From Bacteroidia bacterium (GTDB lineage: Bacteria > Bacteroidota > Bacteroidia > Palsa-965), in assembly GCA_023151315.1 (NCBI GenBank), contig JAKLJE010000023.1:1-64000 (forward strand): a DNA stretch of 64,000 nucleotides, read 5' to 3'. The notes under the pieces were generated by a model. It was given only the letters and a program-made list of their open reading frames with translations, was not told where the DNA came from and did no database searches. Both the position numbers and the translations under genes were made by a program. This document shows positions 43,554 to 51,372 of this stretch, one piece after another; positions within the stretch are counted from its first letter, which is position 1; each line of letters starts with the position of its first letter.

Positions 43554-44411
43554 CTAATTGAGGAGTTTAATATTGTCTATATAAAGCTGAGGATTAGCCA
43601 CGTCATCATCCTTTTTCATAGCAATATAAACGTAGTAGGAACTGCCTCCGGGAGAAGCTGTGATTGCGTCGTTTAGTCGGATATAGATCTTATTCCAGTC
43701 AGACTCCGGCATAACCTGAATCCATGGAATGGTTTCCTGGTTCGTAGCATTTTTAATTCCCACTACAAAAGGTTGGTTGCATTTATAATTCAATTCCAGG
43801 TACACATCGAACCCATTATCAATAACGAAATCTTCAAACGACTGACAATAGAACAAATTTGTATCCGCGTTGAGTTCAACAAAACCGCATTTGCCCTCCA
43901 TGCCACCAAGTAAGGTGTCTCTCAGTAAGTTAGGCCATGTTGCTCCCGTGACATCGTCAATATTTGTCCCAACCGCATCAAAATTGCAATTCCAGAGGAA
44001 ATTGACAATCGGGAAATAAGTAATCACCGGACTTACAGTAACAATTTGTCCACGCGTGAAAGTAACCTGCTCTTCCCATCCTTTGTAGAAAGGATAGATT
44101 GCCCGTGTGGATTCCAGTCCGTTCTGGCGTATGCCCGCTTTGATGAGCACCTCATGAGTGCCTTCTTCAAGAACAGGAATGGTACAAGGCAATTCAAATG
44201 CTCCGATCAGATTCCCATCAACGTAAATCCATGCATCTGTAATATTTTCAGAGCCAGAGCCTTGGGTGATTGTATCTGTGATGGTAAGCCGAATATCGTT
44301 AACACGGATATAAGATGGAATATCCTCTGCAGGATCAATTATTCTGCATCCGGCGAAAGGCAAAATGCCCAGCAATGCTGCGGCCAGCGAAAATCGTAGT
44401 ACGTGTTTCAT
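43554..44411 (-). CDS. Hypothetical lipoprotein, beta-rich
   Basis: A 285-residue lipoprotein. The leader MKHVLRFSLAAALLGILPFAGC starts at 44411; a longer frame from 44483 is less likely because a promoter box lies at 44462-44469. The N-terminal region (about 25-120) looks like an Ig-type domain resembling PEGA (AWIYVDGNLIGAFELPCTI; EGTHEVLIKAGIRQNG). The C-terminal half resembles a carbohydrate-binding jelly roll (GKCGFVELNADTNLFYCQSF; FDVYLELNYKCNQPFVVGI; SDWNKIYIRLNDAI). It lies 8 nt upstream of the sugar-transferase gene, so it may act in the same surface polysaccharide process. Confidence 0.75.
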   Translation of the reverse strand: MKHVLRFSLAAALLGILPFAGCRIIDPAEDIPSYIRVNDIRLTITDTITQGSGSENITDAWIYVDGNLIGAFELPCTIPVLEEGTHEVLIKAGIRQNGLESTRAIYPFYKGWEEQVTFTRGQIVTVSPVITYFPIVNFLWNCNFDAVGTNIDDVTGATWPNLLRDTLLGGMEGKCGFVELNADTNLFYCQSFEDFVIDNGFDVYLELNYKCNQPFVVGIKNATNQETIPWIQVMPESDWNKIYIRLNDAITASPGGSSYYVYIAMKKDDDVANPQLYIDNIKLLN

Positions 44412-44461
44412 TCGGTGCGCACGTGTATAACGCAGAATATTGTGGTTTATTGTGCGGCGCG

Positions 44462-44469
44462 CAAAAATA
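44462..44469 (-). promoter_or_regulatory. -7 promoter box for the lipoprotein and sugar-transferase pair
   Basis: Reads TATTTTTG on the minus strand, about 50 nt before ATG 44411. Confidence 0.55.
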
Positions 44470-44541
44470 TCATTCTGATTCAAGATTGAAGCATGAATCG
44501 TTCACGATGAATAAAGAAAAGAGGCAAAATTGAATATTTGG

Positions 44542-44575
44542 AAGGGTGTACACCCTTGGAGGGTTGAGACCCTTA
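44542..44575. repeat. Single 17-nt-family repeat with perfect palindrome
   Basis: The 16-nt perfect palindrome AAGGGTGTACACCCTT (44542-44557) is joined to GGAGGGTTGAGACCC. It starts right at the stop codon of the oxidoreductase gene. The shared core ACCCTCCAAGGGT (minus strand) links it to the array at 42064-42122. On the minus strand it could serve as a hairpin terminator, although no T run follows. Confidence 0.75.
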
Positions 44576-45541
44576 GCCGAGTTGTTCGATGATTCTATGC
44601 GCCACTTCCAACGCCTTATAACCTTCTTCAATCGGAACAATCGGGCGGGAATTGGTATTGATGGCGTGAGCAAAAGTCTCGAGCTCCATTTTAATCGCAT
44701 TCACAGGATCAACATTCGGGCTTTCAAAAATGATCTGCTTTTTGCCTTTATTGTTGCCCAGATCAATGATCATTGCGAAAGGATCATCGGTTGTTCCTTC
44801 AACTTGTTTCATCCGTACGACTGAAACTTTCTTCTCCAGAAAATCAACGGAGATGTAGGCATCTTTCCTGAAAAAACGCGATTTACGCATGTTTTTGAGG
44901 GAAATTCGCGATGCAGTTAGATTAGCAACTGCGCCGTTGTCGAACTCGATACGGGCATTGGCGATATCAGGAGTTTCACTTACTACGGCAACTCCGCTGG
45001 CACTGATTCTCCGGATGTTTGCTTTGATCAGACTCAATACAATGTCAATGTCGTGGATCATCAGATCCAGTACAACTGATACATCTGTACCGCGCGGATT
45101 GAACTGAGCCAGTCGGTGCGTTTCAATGAACATAGGATCCGACAATTGATCTTTTGTGGCCAGAAACGCCGGATTAAATCGTTCAACGTGTCCGACCTGA
45201 ACTTTAACGTTGGCTTCCGTAGCCAGTTGAACAAGATGTTTTCCTTCGGCAACGGTATGCGTGAGCGGCTTTTCGATGAATACGTGCTTCGACTTACGTA
45301 CAGCCTGCGATGCGAGCTCGAAGTGAAATAAGGTTGGTGTGACGATGTCCAGAACGTCGCATGCGTCAATCAATTCACCGGCATTGTTCCAGGCTTTGAT
45401 GCCGAATTCCTTTTCAACGGCGGCAGCATTCGCGGGATCTGCATCATAAAATCCAATTACCTGATAAGCGCTGATTTCCTTCAGCAAACGAATATGGATT
45501 TTACCCAAATGTCCGGCACCGAGAACTCCGATTTTCAACAT
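44573..45541 (-). CDS. Gfo/Idh/MocA family oxidoreductase
   Basis: A 322-residue NAD(P)-dependent sugar oxidoreductase. The Rossmann motif is IGVLGAGHLGKIHIRLL. The family signature EKPLTHTVAEGK carries the catalytic Lys. VGHVERFNPAF and VVLDLMIHDIDIVLSL carry the conserved His residues. The wording resembles UDP-GlcNAc 3-dehydrogenases such as GnnA, which would fit lipid A or polysaccharide modification, but no GnnB-like aminotransferase is adjacent. The start is set at ATG 45541, since a promoter box lies at 45560-45567 and the upstream extension is not conserved-looking. Confidence 0.85.
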   Translation of the reverse strand: MLKIGVLGAGHLGKIHIRLLKEISAYQVIGFYDADPANAAAVEKEFGIKAWNNAGELIDACDVLDIVTPTLFHFELASQAVRKSKHVFIEKPLTHTVAEGKHLVQLATEANVKVQVGHVERFNPAFLATKDQLSDPMFIETHRLAQFNPRGTDVSVVLDLMIHDIDIVLSLIKANIRRISASGVAVVSETPDIANARIEFDNGAVANLTASRISLKNMRKSRFFRKDAYISVDFLEKKVSVVRMKQVEGTTDDPFAMIIDLGNNKGKKQIIFESPNVDPVNAIKMELETFAHAINTNSRPIVPIEEGYKALEVAHRIIEQLG

Positions 45542-45559
45542 AAGCGAATTGATTTGATA

Positions 45560-45567
45560 CAAAAGTA
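45560..45567 (-). promoter_or_regulatory. -7 promoter box for the oxidoreductase gene
   Basis: Reads TACTTTTG on the minus strand, 18 nt before ATG 45541. Confidence 0.6.
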
Positions 45568-45687
45568 GAGTTGCAGAAGACGGACATTCGTAACTGTTCC
45601 GGCAACATATTAACACGCGATCCTTAATTGAAAAATTTCTGCGACGTGGTTGGGGCATCTGTTAGTGTCCATATTTGTATATATAGT

Positions 45688-46338
45688 ATGGAAGACAAAC
45701 ACCTTCATAAAGGAATGCGGAAGAAGCTCGCAGAGTTAGTCGCGGGTAAAGGAATAACAGACAAGAATGTATTGCGTGCGATTGAAACCGTGCCGCGACA
45801 CTTCTTTATGGATAATGCTTTTTTGCGATTTGCATACGACGACAAAGCGTTCCCGATAGGAGCAGGACAAACCATATCTCAGCCTTATACTGTTGCATTT
45901 CAAACACAATTGCTTGAACTTAAAAAAGGAGACAAGGTTCTGGAGATAGGAACAGGTTCGGGATATCAATGTGCTGTTTTATGTGAGTGCGGAGCGAAAG
46001 TGTATTCGATTGAACGTCAGAAGTTGTTGTACGATAAAACAAGACAGTTACTTCCACAGATGGGGTATCAGCCTAACTTGTTTTATGGCGACGGTTATAA
46101 AGGATTGCCGGCTTTTGCACCATTTGATAAAATAATTGTGACCTGTGGAGCGACTTTCATTCCGGAAGCGCTGGTTGATCAATTAAAGCCTGGAGGTCGA
46201 ATGGTAATTCCGGTTGGAGAAGCAGATGTACAGACTATGACGTTAATCATAAAGAAAACTGACGGAAGCACTGTTACTGAAACTTTCGGACACTTTAAAT
46301 TTGTGCCCATGCTGGGAGAAAGGGAATGGAAAGGCTAG
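45688..46338 (+). CDS. pcm: Protein-L-isoaspartate O-methyltransferase
   Basis: A 216-residue SAM-dependent enzyme that methylates isoaspartyl residues in damaged proteins so they can be repaired. Motifs: ETVPRHFFMD and KAFPIGAGQTISQPYTVAF before motif I, VLEIGTGSGYQCAVL (SAM binding), and FDKIIVTCGATFIPEALVDQLKPGGRMVIPVG. ATG 45688 is chosen; a longer frame from 45628 would add 20 unconserved residues and overlap the divergent gene's upstream region. Confidence 0.92.
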   Translation: MEDKHLHKGMRKKLAELVAGKGITDKNVLRAIETVPRHFFMDNAFLRFAYDDKAFPIGAGQTISQPYTVAFQTQLLELKKGDKVLEIGTGSGYQCAVLCECGAKVYSIERQKLLYDKTRQLLPQMGYQPNLFYGDGYKGLPAFAPFDKIIVTCGATFIPEALVDQLKPGGRMVIPVGEADVQTMTLIIKKTDGSTVTETFGHFKFVPMLGEREWKG

Positions 46339-46487
46339 GGTTATTAACAGAAAATCGTGAAAAAGTATCAAATTGTTAATAACTCTGATTAAAGTAAAAT
46401 GCTGAAATTTGACGTTAAACAATAATCCCAAGAAGCGACTTTTGTCGCCAATGGCAAACTAAACAAGTAAAACCAAAACCACACATT

Positions 46488-47375
46488 ATGAAAAAATCAA
46501 CAGTTTTAGTTGCGGCACTTGCACTGACAGCTACGTCTGCTTTTGCTCAGCTTACAAACAAGAACGGTGAAGCTTATCTTCCTGAATCAGGAGATTGGTC
46601 TGTAGGAATTGATGCTACTCCGGTTTTGAATTATTTCGGAAATATGATCGGCGGTAATGGCTTGAACGTTGCTCCGTCTTGGAATCACCTGAATGCCAAC
46701 AATACAATCGTAGGCAAGATGATGACTTCTGAAACTACTGCATACCGTGCAATTCTTCGTATCGGTTTCAGCAGCAACAGCAGCACAGCAATGATCGGCG
46801 ATCAGGCTCAAACAACTCCTCCAACTTACCCGGCACTTCCTGCAATGGTTGAAGACAAAATGAAGTCTTCTTCACGTTTCATCGGATTGGGCGGCGGTAT
46901 GGAGTGGCGTCGTGGAAAAGGTCGTCTTCAGGGCTTCTATGGTGCTGATGCAATGATCTGGATGAGCGGATCAAAGTCAACTTACGAGTACGGTAACGTA
47001 TTGGATGCTACTCACCCGGTTAGTGCTGGTAACACCACAAACTTTGGTATGAACATGACAACTGATACATATGGTAACGCTGCACGTATCACTGAAATGA
47101 AAGGTGCTTCTACTTTGGGTATCGGTGCACGCGGATTCATCGGTGTTGAGTACTTCGTTCTTCCGAAACTCGCTGTAGGCGGTGAATTCGGATGGGGCTT
47201 AGGATTTGTTTCAACAGGTGCTTCTTCTACAACTATGGAATCAGTAGGTGGAACAGGTCCAGCTAAAGGTGAGCAGACAATTGAAGGTACTAAGTCAAGC
47301 GGTTTGATGCTTGATACAGACCGTAACGCTTTCGGTACTGGTAACGGTACTCTGCGTATCAATTTCTACTTCTAA
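46488..47375 (+). CDS. Exported beta-barrel protein, hypothetical
   Basis: A 295-residue protein with signal peptide MKKSTVLVAALALTATSAFA. The mature part begins with a glycine/aromatic-rich barrel pattern (GDWSVGIDATPVLNYFGNM; YRAILRIGFSSNSS; GGGMEWRRGKGRLQGFYGAD; GIGARGFIGVEYFVLPKLAVGG) and ends LRINFYF, with the terminal Phe typical of outer membrane proteins recognised by BAM. Codon use is strongly biased, hinting at high expression. Function unknown; a small outer membrane porin or structural protein is most likely. A strong terminator follows. Confidence 0.8.
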   Translation: MKKSTVLVAALALTATSAFAQLTNKNGEAYLPESGDWSVGIDATPVLNYFGNMIGGNGLNVAPSWNHLNANNTIVGKMMTSETTAYRAILRIGFSSNSSTAMIGDQAQTTPPTYPALPAMVEDKMKSSSRFIGLGGGMEWRRGKGRLQGFYGADAMIWMSGSKSTYEYGNVLDATHPVSAGNTTNFGMNMTTDTYGNAARITEMKGASTLGIGARGFIGVEYFVLPKLAVGGEFGWGLGFVSTGASSTTMESVGGTGPAKGEQTIEGTKSSGLMLDTDRNAFGTGNGTLRINFYF

Positions 47376-47394
47376 GCTTAATCGCTTTTAAGAT

Positions 47395-47428
47395 AAAAAG
47401 CCCTGTCGAAAGACAGGGCTTTTTTATT
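47395..47428. terminator. Rho-independent terminator, probably bidirectional
   Basis: AAAAAGCCCTGTC pairs with GACAGGGCTTTTT around a GAAA tetraloop, with A residues before and T residues after. Confidence 0.93.
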
Positions 47429-47522
47429 CTGGCAGTATGCGGAGCGTACAACATTACAGTTCATGGATTGATTTTCGACCTTCCGTAAGAACCAATGAAC
47501 TCAGCAACGAAAGAACCGCGTA

Positions 47523-47966
47523 TTACTTCAACTTCCTCTGCGTCTCCCGCTCTGTATCTCTCTTTTTGATATCCTGGCGTTTATCGAACAACTTCTTTCC
47601 TTTCGCGAGTGCAATTTCCATTTTCGCCCAACCTTCATCAGAAATGAAAAGTTTGATCGGAACAATTGTTAGTCCCTGATCTTTCATCTTGTTCTGCAAC
47701 TTGCGAATCTCAGCACGTTTCAAAAGCAGCTTTCGGTCGCGTTTCGGCTCGTGATTGTAGTGGGTTCCTTTTTCGTAAGGCGAAATTTCAATGTTACGCA
47801 CAAGAATTTCATCATTGAAAATGACGCAGAATCCATCGGTAATATTCGCTTTGCCCAGTCGAATGGATTTGATTTCCGTTCCGCTCAATACCATTCCGGC
47901 AACGAACTTTTCCAGAAAGGAAAACTCGAATGAGGCTTTTTTATTGAGGATGGAGATGGATTTCAT
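47523..47966 (-). CDS. smpB: SsrA-binding protein SmpB
   Basis: A 147-residue RNA-binding protein needed for tmRNA rescue of stalled ribosomes. The OB fold has NKKASFEFSFLEKFVAGMVLSGTEIKSIRLGKANI and HEPKRDRKLLLKRAEIRKL. The basic tail AKGKKLFDKRQDIKKRDTER is the helix that inserts into the mRNA channel. ATG 47966 is chosen over a longer frame from 48005. The tmRNA gene (ssrA) is not seen in this window. Confidence 0.93.
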   Translation of the reverse strand: MKSISILNKKASFEFSFLEKFVAGMVLSGTEIKSIRLGKANITDGFCVIFNDEILVRNIEISPYEKGTHYNHEPKRDRKLLLKRAEIRKLQNKMKDQGLTIVPIKLFISDEGWAKMEIALAKGKKLFDKRQDIKKRDTERETQRKLK

Positions 47967-47979
47967 TGTTGATTGAACT

Positions 47980-48336
47980 TTAATTGCTTTCAGTAAGATT
48001 ACCAATTAGTTTGAACAGAATCTTGGAAATCTCTTCTAATACTTCGATAAGCTCAGTCAGAATTTGTTCCGGTAAATTTTCTTCTGTTTTCAGAAACTGA
48101 AGTAAAGAGGAGCACTCAAAGGCCGAGCTTCTTGCAACGACGTAAAAATTGCGACGATCTTTATTTGAGAATCTGCCGCTGCCTTCGGCAATACTGAGTT
48201 GTACACTCAAACTAGCTCTACCCAATTGATCGCGGAAGTAGGTTGGCAAATTTTTATTGTCCTTCAGAAGTCGATAAATCTTTTGATTGTACGCAAAGGC
48301 TTTTTTGTACACTTCAAGATTTTCGTACGGGAACAT
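47980..48336 (-). CDS. Four-helix-bundle protein (S23/IVP family)
   Basis: A 118-residue helical protein of the family first found inside 23S rRNA intervening sequences. The start FPYENLEVYKKAFAYNQKIY, then FRDQLGRASLSVQLSIAEGSGR and the end IGNLTESN match. These proteins form pentamers; their role is unknown. Here the gene is free-standing, 13 nt upstream of smpB, and in the same direction, so the two may share a transcript. ATG 48342 two codons earlier is also possible. Confidence 0.88.
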   Translation of the reverse strand: MFPYENLEVYKKAFAYNQKIYRLLKDNKNLPTYFRDQLGRASLSVQLSIAEGSGRFSNKDRRNFYVVARSSAFECSSLLQFLKTEENLPEQILTELIEVLEEISKILFKLIGNLTESN

Positions 48337-48448
48337 AAACAATCTGATTGTAATTGAACTGTTTCAAACGTGCAGTAAAGTTTGGAATCTGAACTGAATT
48401 ACAACCGATAATTCAGGAAGTTTATGAGTTCGAGTGCGAGAAACAGTG

Positions 48449-48495
48449 CAATTTGAGAAATTACGCTCTCTAAACTCGCGCTCTTTCTCAAATTG
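48449..48495. repeat. Inverted repeat abutting the tRNA-Leu 3' end
   Basis: CAATTTGAGAAA (48449-48460) and TTTCTCAAATTG (48484-48495) are perfectly complementary with 23 nt between. The second arm ends one base before the CCA end of tRNA-Leu(CAG). No T run follows, so it could be a processing or stop structure for the tRNA transcript. Confidence 0.7.
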
Positions 48496-48582
48496 TGGTG
48501 CCCACGGGGAGACTCGAACTCCCAAGGATTTAACTCCAACGGCTTCTGAGACCGCAACGTTTACCAATTTCGCCACGTGGGC
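48496..48582 (-). tRNA. tRNA-Leu (anticodon CAG)
   Basis: On the minus strand it begins GCCCACGTGGCGAAATTGGT and ends GTGGGCA followed by CCA, so CCA is encoded. Anticodon loop CTCAGAA gives CAG (reads CUG). The long variable arm is typical of class II Leu tRNA, and the acceptor stem GCCCACG/CGTGGGC is perfect. Confidence 0.92.
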
Positions 48583-48663
48583 TCATTTTGACTTGCGAAA
48601 GAAGCTTTTATCCTGCGAGTATATATCGCAAAACAAGAACTTCAATCGTAAATCGAATGAAAG

Positions 48664-48745
48664 TGCCCAGGACGAGATTCGAACTCGTACACCTAACGGC
48701 GCCACCCCCTCAAGATGGTGCGTCTACCAATTTCGCCACCTGGGC
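48664..48745 (-). tRNA. tRNA-Leu (anticodon GAG)
   Basis: On the minus strand it begins GCCCAGGTGGCGAAATTGGT and ends CCTGGGCA; CCA is not encoded. Anticodon stem CCATC/GGTGG (one T-G pair) encloses TTGAGGG, anticodon GAG (reads CUC/CUU). It lies 81 nt upstream of the other Leu tRNA, on the same strand, so the two are probably co-transcribed. Confidence 0.92.
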
Positions 48746-48818
48746 ATTTAAATTCAGAACTTTCAATAAAACAGGGTTAACCCGCGTTTTAAAGGACGAC
48801 AAAAGTAATACTTTTCAT

Positions 48819-48826
48819 TAATTTTG
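48819..48826 (+). promoter_or_regulatory. -7 promoter box for the GH114-like gene
   Basis: TAATTTTG matches TAnnTTTG. The in-frame TTG at 48824 is inside the box, so ATG 48833 is the start. Confidence 0.6.
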
Positions 48827-48832
48827 GAAAAA

Positions 48833-49804
48833 ATGAAAAGGTTTTTCGCGAAATATCTCGTTGTGCTCTCATCAGCGGTGGCTTTTGGAGCATGTACATC
48901 CGAAGAAGTTGCTCCCGACTATCGTCAGGAGATGCGAGACTTCATTATCCGGATCAGCGCAGAAGGTGAACAACTACGTCCGGGATTTGTGGTTATTCCT
49001 CAGAACGGGCTTGATTTGCTTACGGAACAGTCGGGCGCTCAAGGAGCACCGAATCTGGCATATATCGGCGCAATTGACGGTTGCGGTCAGGAAGAATTGT
49101 TCTATGGTTACGATAATCAGAACAATTTTCTGAGCGAGAACTACGAAGAACAGGCGCAATGGTTGGCCCAATGCCGTTTTGCAAACACGCATGGATTGAA
49201 AGTTCTGGTAACCGATTATTGCAGCGCTCCGGATCTGGTTACTGATTCCTACAATCGCAATGATGCGGAAGGATTCATTTCATTCGCTGCGGAGTCGCGC
49301 GAACTGGATCTTGTTCCTTCTGCGGCCCATCATGAGAACACCAACAACATCGACAGCCTTTCCCAGGCGCAAAACTTTCTGTATTGCATAGCACCTTCAT
49401 TATTTGCAACGAAAGAAGAGTTTCTTGTTGCGTTGGAAAATTCAAAGCACGATGTAATCATCATTGATCTTTTCTTTAATGAAGAAATCCTCACCGCAAC
49501 CGACATTGCACGATTACAGAACAAACCGCAAGGCGGAAGACGACTCGTTCTTTCATACATGAGTATTGGCCAGGCAGAAAGTTATCGTTGGTATTGGAAG
49601 AACGCATGGAATGTGAATGCGCCTTCATTTCTCTTGCAGGAAGATCCGTCTTGGGTTGACAATTACTACGTGCGTTATTGGGATCCGAACTGGCAATCGA
49701 TTATCATGTACGGAAGCGATTCGTATCTGCATAGAATCACTTCAAGCGGGTTCGATGGAGTTTATCTTGACATTGTAAACGCATTTGAATATTTCGAGCA
49801 ATGA
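48833..49804 (+). CDS. GH114/TM1410-like lipoprotein
   Basis: A 323-residue lipoprotein (leader ending AFGAC). It resembles the TIM-barrel family of endo-alpha-1,4-polygalactosaminidases and TM1410-like proteins: FVVIPQNGLDLL; LVTDYCSAPDLVTDSYNRN; HDVIIIDLFFNEEIL; RRLVLSYMSIGQAESYRWYW; VRYWDPNWQSIIMYG; and GFDGVYLDIVNAFEYF. The aspartates in IIIDLFF and GVYLDIV are where catalytic residues of the fold usually lie. The substrate in this organism is unknown. It overlaps the NlpC/P60 gene by 4 nt (ATGA), so the two are probably translationally coupled. Confidence 0.85.
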   Translation: MKRFFAKYLVVLSSAVAFGACTSEEVAPDYRQEMRDFIIRISAEGEQLRPGFVVIPQNGLDLLTEQSGAQGAPNLAYIGAIDGCGQEELFYGYDNQNNFLSENYEEQAQWLAQCRFANTHGLKVLVTDYCSAPDLVTDSYNRNDAEGFISFAAESRELDLVPSAAHHENTNNIDSLSQAQNFLYCIAPSLFATKEEFLVALENSKHDVIIIDLFFNEEILTATDIARLQNKPQGGRRLVLSYMSIGQAESYRWYWKNAWNVNAPSFLLQEDPSWVDNYYVRYWDPNWQSIIMYGSDSYLHRITSSGFDGVYLDIVNAFEYFEQ

Positions 49805-50304
49805 TACTTCCGCTGAAATTCATACTGGCGCACGCGCTGACGTTCGGAACTCCGGATGTGAATGCAGTACAGGAAAAAGTATCCGTTCAGGATTCTACTG
49901 TTGTGCTTCGAGACAGTATTGTTGATTATGCGAAAACATTTCTGGGTACGCCTTACAAGTATGCTTGTGCTTCACCTGCCGGTTTCGATTGTTCGGGATT
50001 CACTTGGTATGTTTATCACAATTTCAGAATTGATGTTCCGCGCTCTTCGAAGGATTATCAGAATTTCGGGAAACGTGTTCCGATTGACAGTGCACGAGCA
50101 GGAGACATTATTCTTTTCACCGGAACAAATCCGAAAGAGAGACGTGTAGGGCACGTTGGAATTGTGATTTCAAATCCGGGAGATTCCTTGAAGTTCATTC
50201 ATTCCTCTTCATCTGATAATCATTACGGAGTTGTAGTAACCAATTACTACGCTTCTGCTTATCCAAAGCGTTTCATTGGCATTACCAACGTAATCAGCCG
50301 TTGA
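49801..50304 (+). CDS. NlpC/P60 family cysteine peptidase
   Basis: A 167-residue peptidoglycan hydrolase-type protein. The catalytic Cys is in ASPAGFDCSGFTWYVY, and the His in GHVGIVIS; the third polar residue is probably His or Asn in FIHSSSSDN. The N-terminus is short, with a weak leader (MILPLKFILAHALTFG), so export is possible but unsure. The family cleaves gamma-D-Glu-diaminopimelate bonds. It follows the GH114-like gene with a 4-nt overlap, a combination that suggests joint action on cell-wall or capsular polymers. It overlaps the convergent lipid kinase gene by 11 nt. Confidence 0.85.
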   Translation: MILPLKFILAHALTFGTPDVNAVQEKVSVQDSTVVLRDSIVDYAKTFLGTPYKYACASPAGFDCSGFTWYVYHNFRIDVPRSSKDYQNFGKRVPIDSARAGDIILFTGTNPKERRVGHVGIVISNPGDSLKFIHSSSSDNHYGVVVTNYYASAYPKRFIGITNVISR

Positions 50305-51178
50305 AGCCTTTGCGGGCAACTACTTTCAACGCTCGCGGCATCAAAACAATTCTGAGCTCTGCATCCATTTCTGCGGGTTCTCCGTCATAATGCGCGGCTC
50401 CGGCAGCTTTTCTACTTATCGTAACGGACTTGCCCGTTAATGTTTCTATCAGCGGAGATCGATCAATCGTTTTGCGGAATAATCGTATTGCCAGTGATGA
50501 TAAATTCCACCATCTCATGGGTTTCATTATCACAACGTGAAAAATTCCGTCGCATGCGTTAGCTTGAGGAGCGATCCATGCATCGTTTCCGTATTGTCCG
50601 GCGTTAGCAACAGTGATGAGAAACGCATTACGTTCCATCGTTTTTCCGTCTATAGTGAGTGAGTAATTCTCGCCTCGATAGGCGCGAAATTCACTGATAG
50701 TAAGTTTGGCATACGTCCAGAATCCACGCGTTGTACTTTCAGCGAACAGCTTACCGATTCGTGCATCAAAGCCGGTTCCCGCAGTGCAGAAGAAACTCAT
50801 GCCGTTCATTTCTCCTTTATCGATAGCCACGATATCGCCATGTTCCAGAAGTTTCATTGCTCCTTCATAATCCATAGGAACACCAAGATGACGCGCTAAG
50901 CCGTTTCCTGAACCGAAAGGAAGAATTCCTAATGCCGTTTCTGATCCTGCAAGCGCGTTTGCAAGCTGGCTCACTGTCCCGTCGCCACCCACTGCAACAG
51001 CGATGTCGTATTTCCCTTTCAGTACTGATTCGAAAATTGAATCGCGATCACCGATCTGTTTCCACTCGAAAATATCGGTATGATAACCCGGAGATTTCAA
51101 TCTGTTCACCAATGCAACGCGATCAGTTTTCCTGTCGGAGCCGGATTTCGGATTGATTACAAATGCGATTCGCTTCAT
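50294..51178 (-). CDS. Diacylglycerol kinase family lipid kinase
   Basis: A 294-residue YegS/DgkB-type kinase. The catalytic core has FVINPKSGS, AVAVGGDGTVSQLANAL (GGDGT motif), and ILPFGSGNGLARHLG. The C-terminal beta domain includes GIFHVVIMKPMRWWNL. It phosphorylates a lipid, diacylglycerol or sphingosine-like, at the membrane. Bacteroidota make sphingolipids, so a sphingoid substrate is conceivable, but nothing in the sequence decides this. Confidence 0.88.
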   Translation of the reverse strand: MKRIAFVINPKSGSDRKTDRVALVNRLKSPGYHTDIFEWKQIGDRDSIFESVLKGKYDIAVAVGGDGTVSQLANALAGSETALGILPFGSGNGLARHLGVPMDYEGAMKLLEHGDIVAIDKGEMNGMSFFCTAGTGFDARIGKLFAESTTRGFWTYAKLTISEFRAYRGENYSLTIDGKTMERNAFLITVANAGQYGNDAWIAPQANACDGIFHVVIMKPMRWWNLSSLAIRLFRKTIDRSPLIETLTGKSVTISRKAAGAAHYDGEPAEMDAELRIVLMPRALKVVARKGFNG

Positions 51179-51243
51179 GCTGATGTAAATGTAGGAAGTT
51201 GATTGAGTTCAATTGCATCACTGTTTGATCGATTGCGGAAAAA

Positions 51244-51340
51244 ATGTCATTCTCATTGGGGAAAACCTGAAAAAATGACATTGAAAATTGCGTTGCGAAC
51301 GACGAAATGTCGTTAAACATGCATTGGTTCGTGCTTTGAT
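51244..51340 (+). promoter_or_regulatory. Inverted repeat and possible promoter upstream of hsp20
   Basis: AATGTCATT and AATGACATT form a 9-bp inverted repeat about 22 nt apart near 51247-51285. Further on, TGGTTCGTGCTTTGA at 51325-51339 is a partial match to the sigma-54 pattern TGGCAC-N5-TTGC, with the GG-N10-GC rule broken at the last base. No TAnnTTTG box is seen before hsp20. This is only a lead. Confidence 0.35.
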
Positions 51341-51372
51341 CATCTGGTTTAAACAACTAAAAACTACAAACC

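Noticed and set aside
47980-48336. Intervening sequence of a 23S rRNA gene
   Set aside because: The four-helix-bundle family was first found inside 23S rRNA, but no rRNA sequence flanks this copy; it is a free-standing gene.
47523-48342. A tmRNA gene (ssrA) near smpB
   Set aside because: I looked for the tRNA-Ala-like ends and a tag frame in 47400-48800 and saw only two tRNA-Leu genes.
48434-48821. Two frames of 105 and 77 codons on the plus strand
   Set aside because: They run through both tRNA-Leu genes in antisense.
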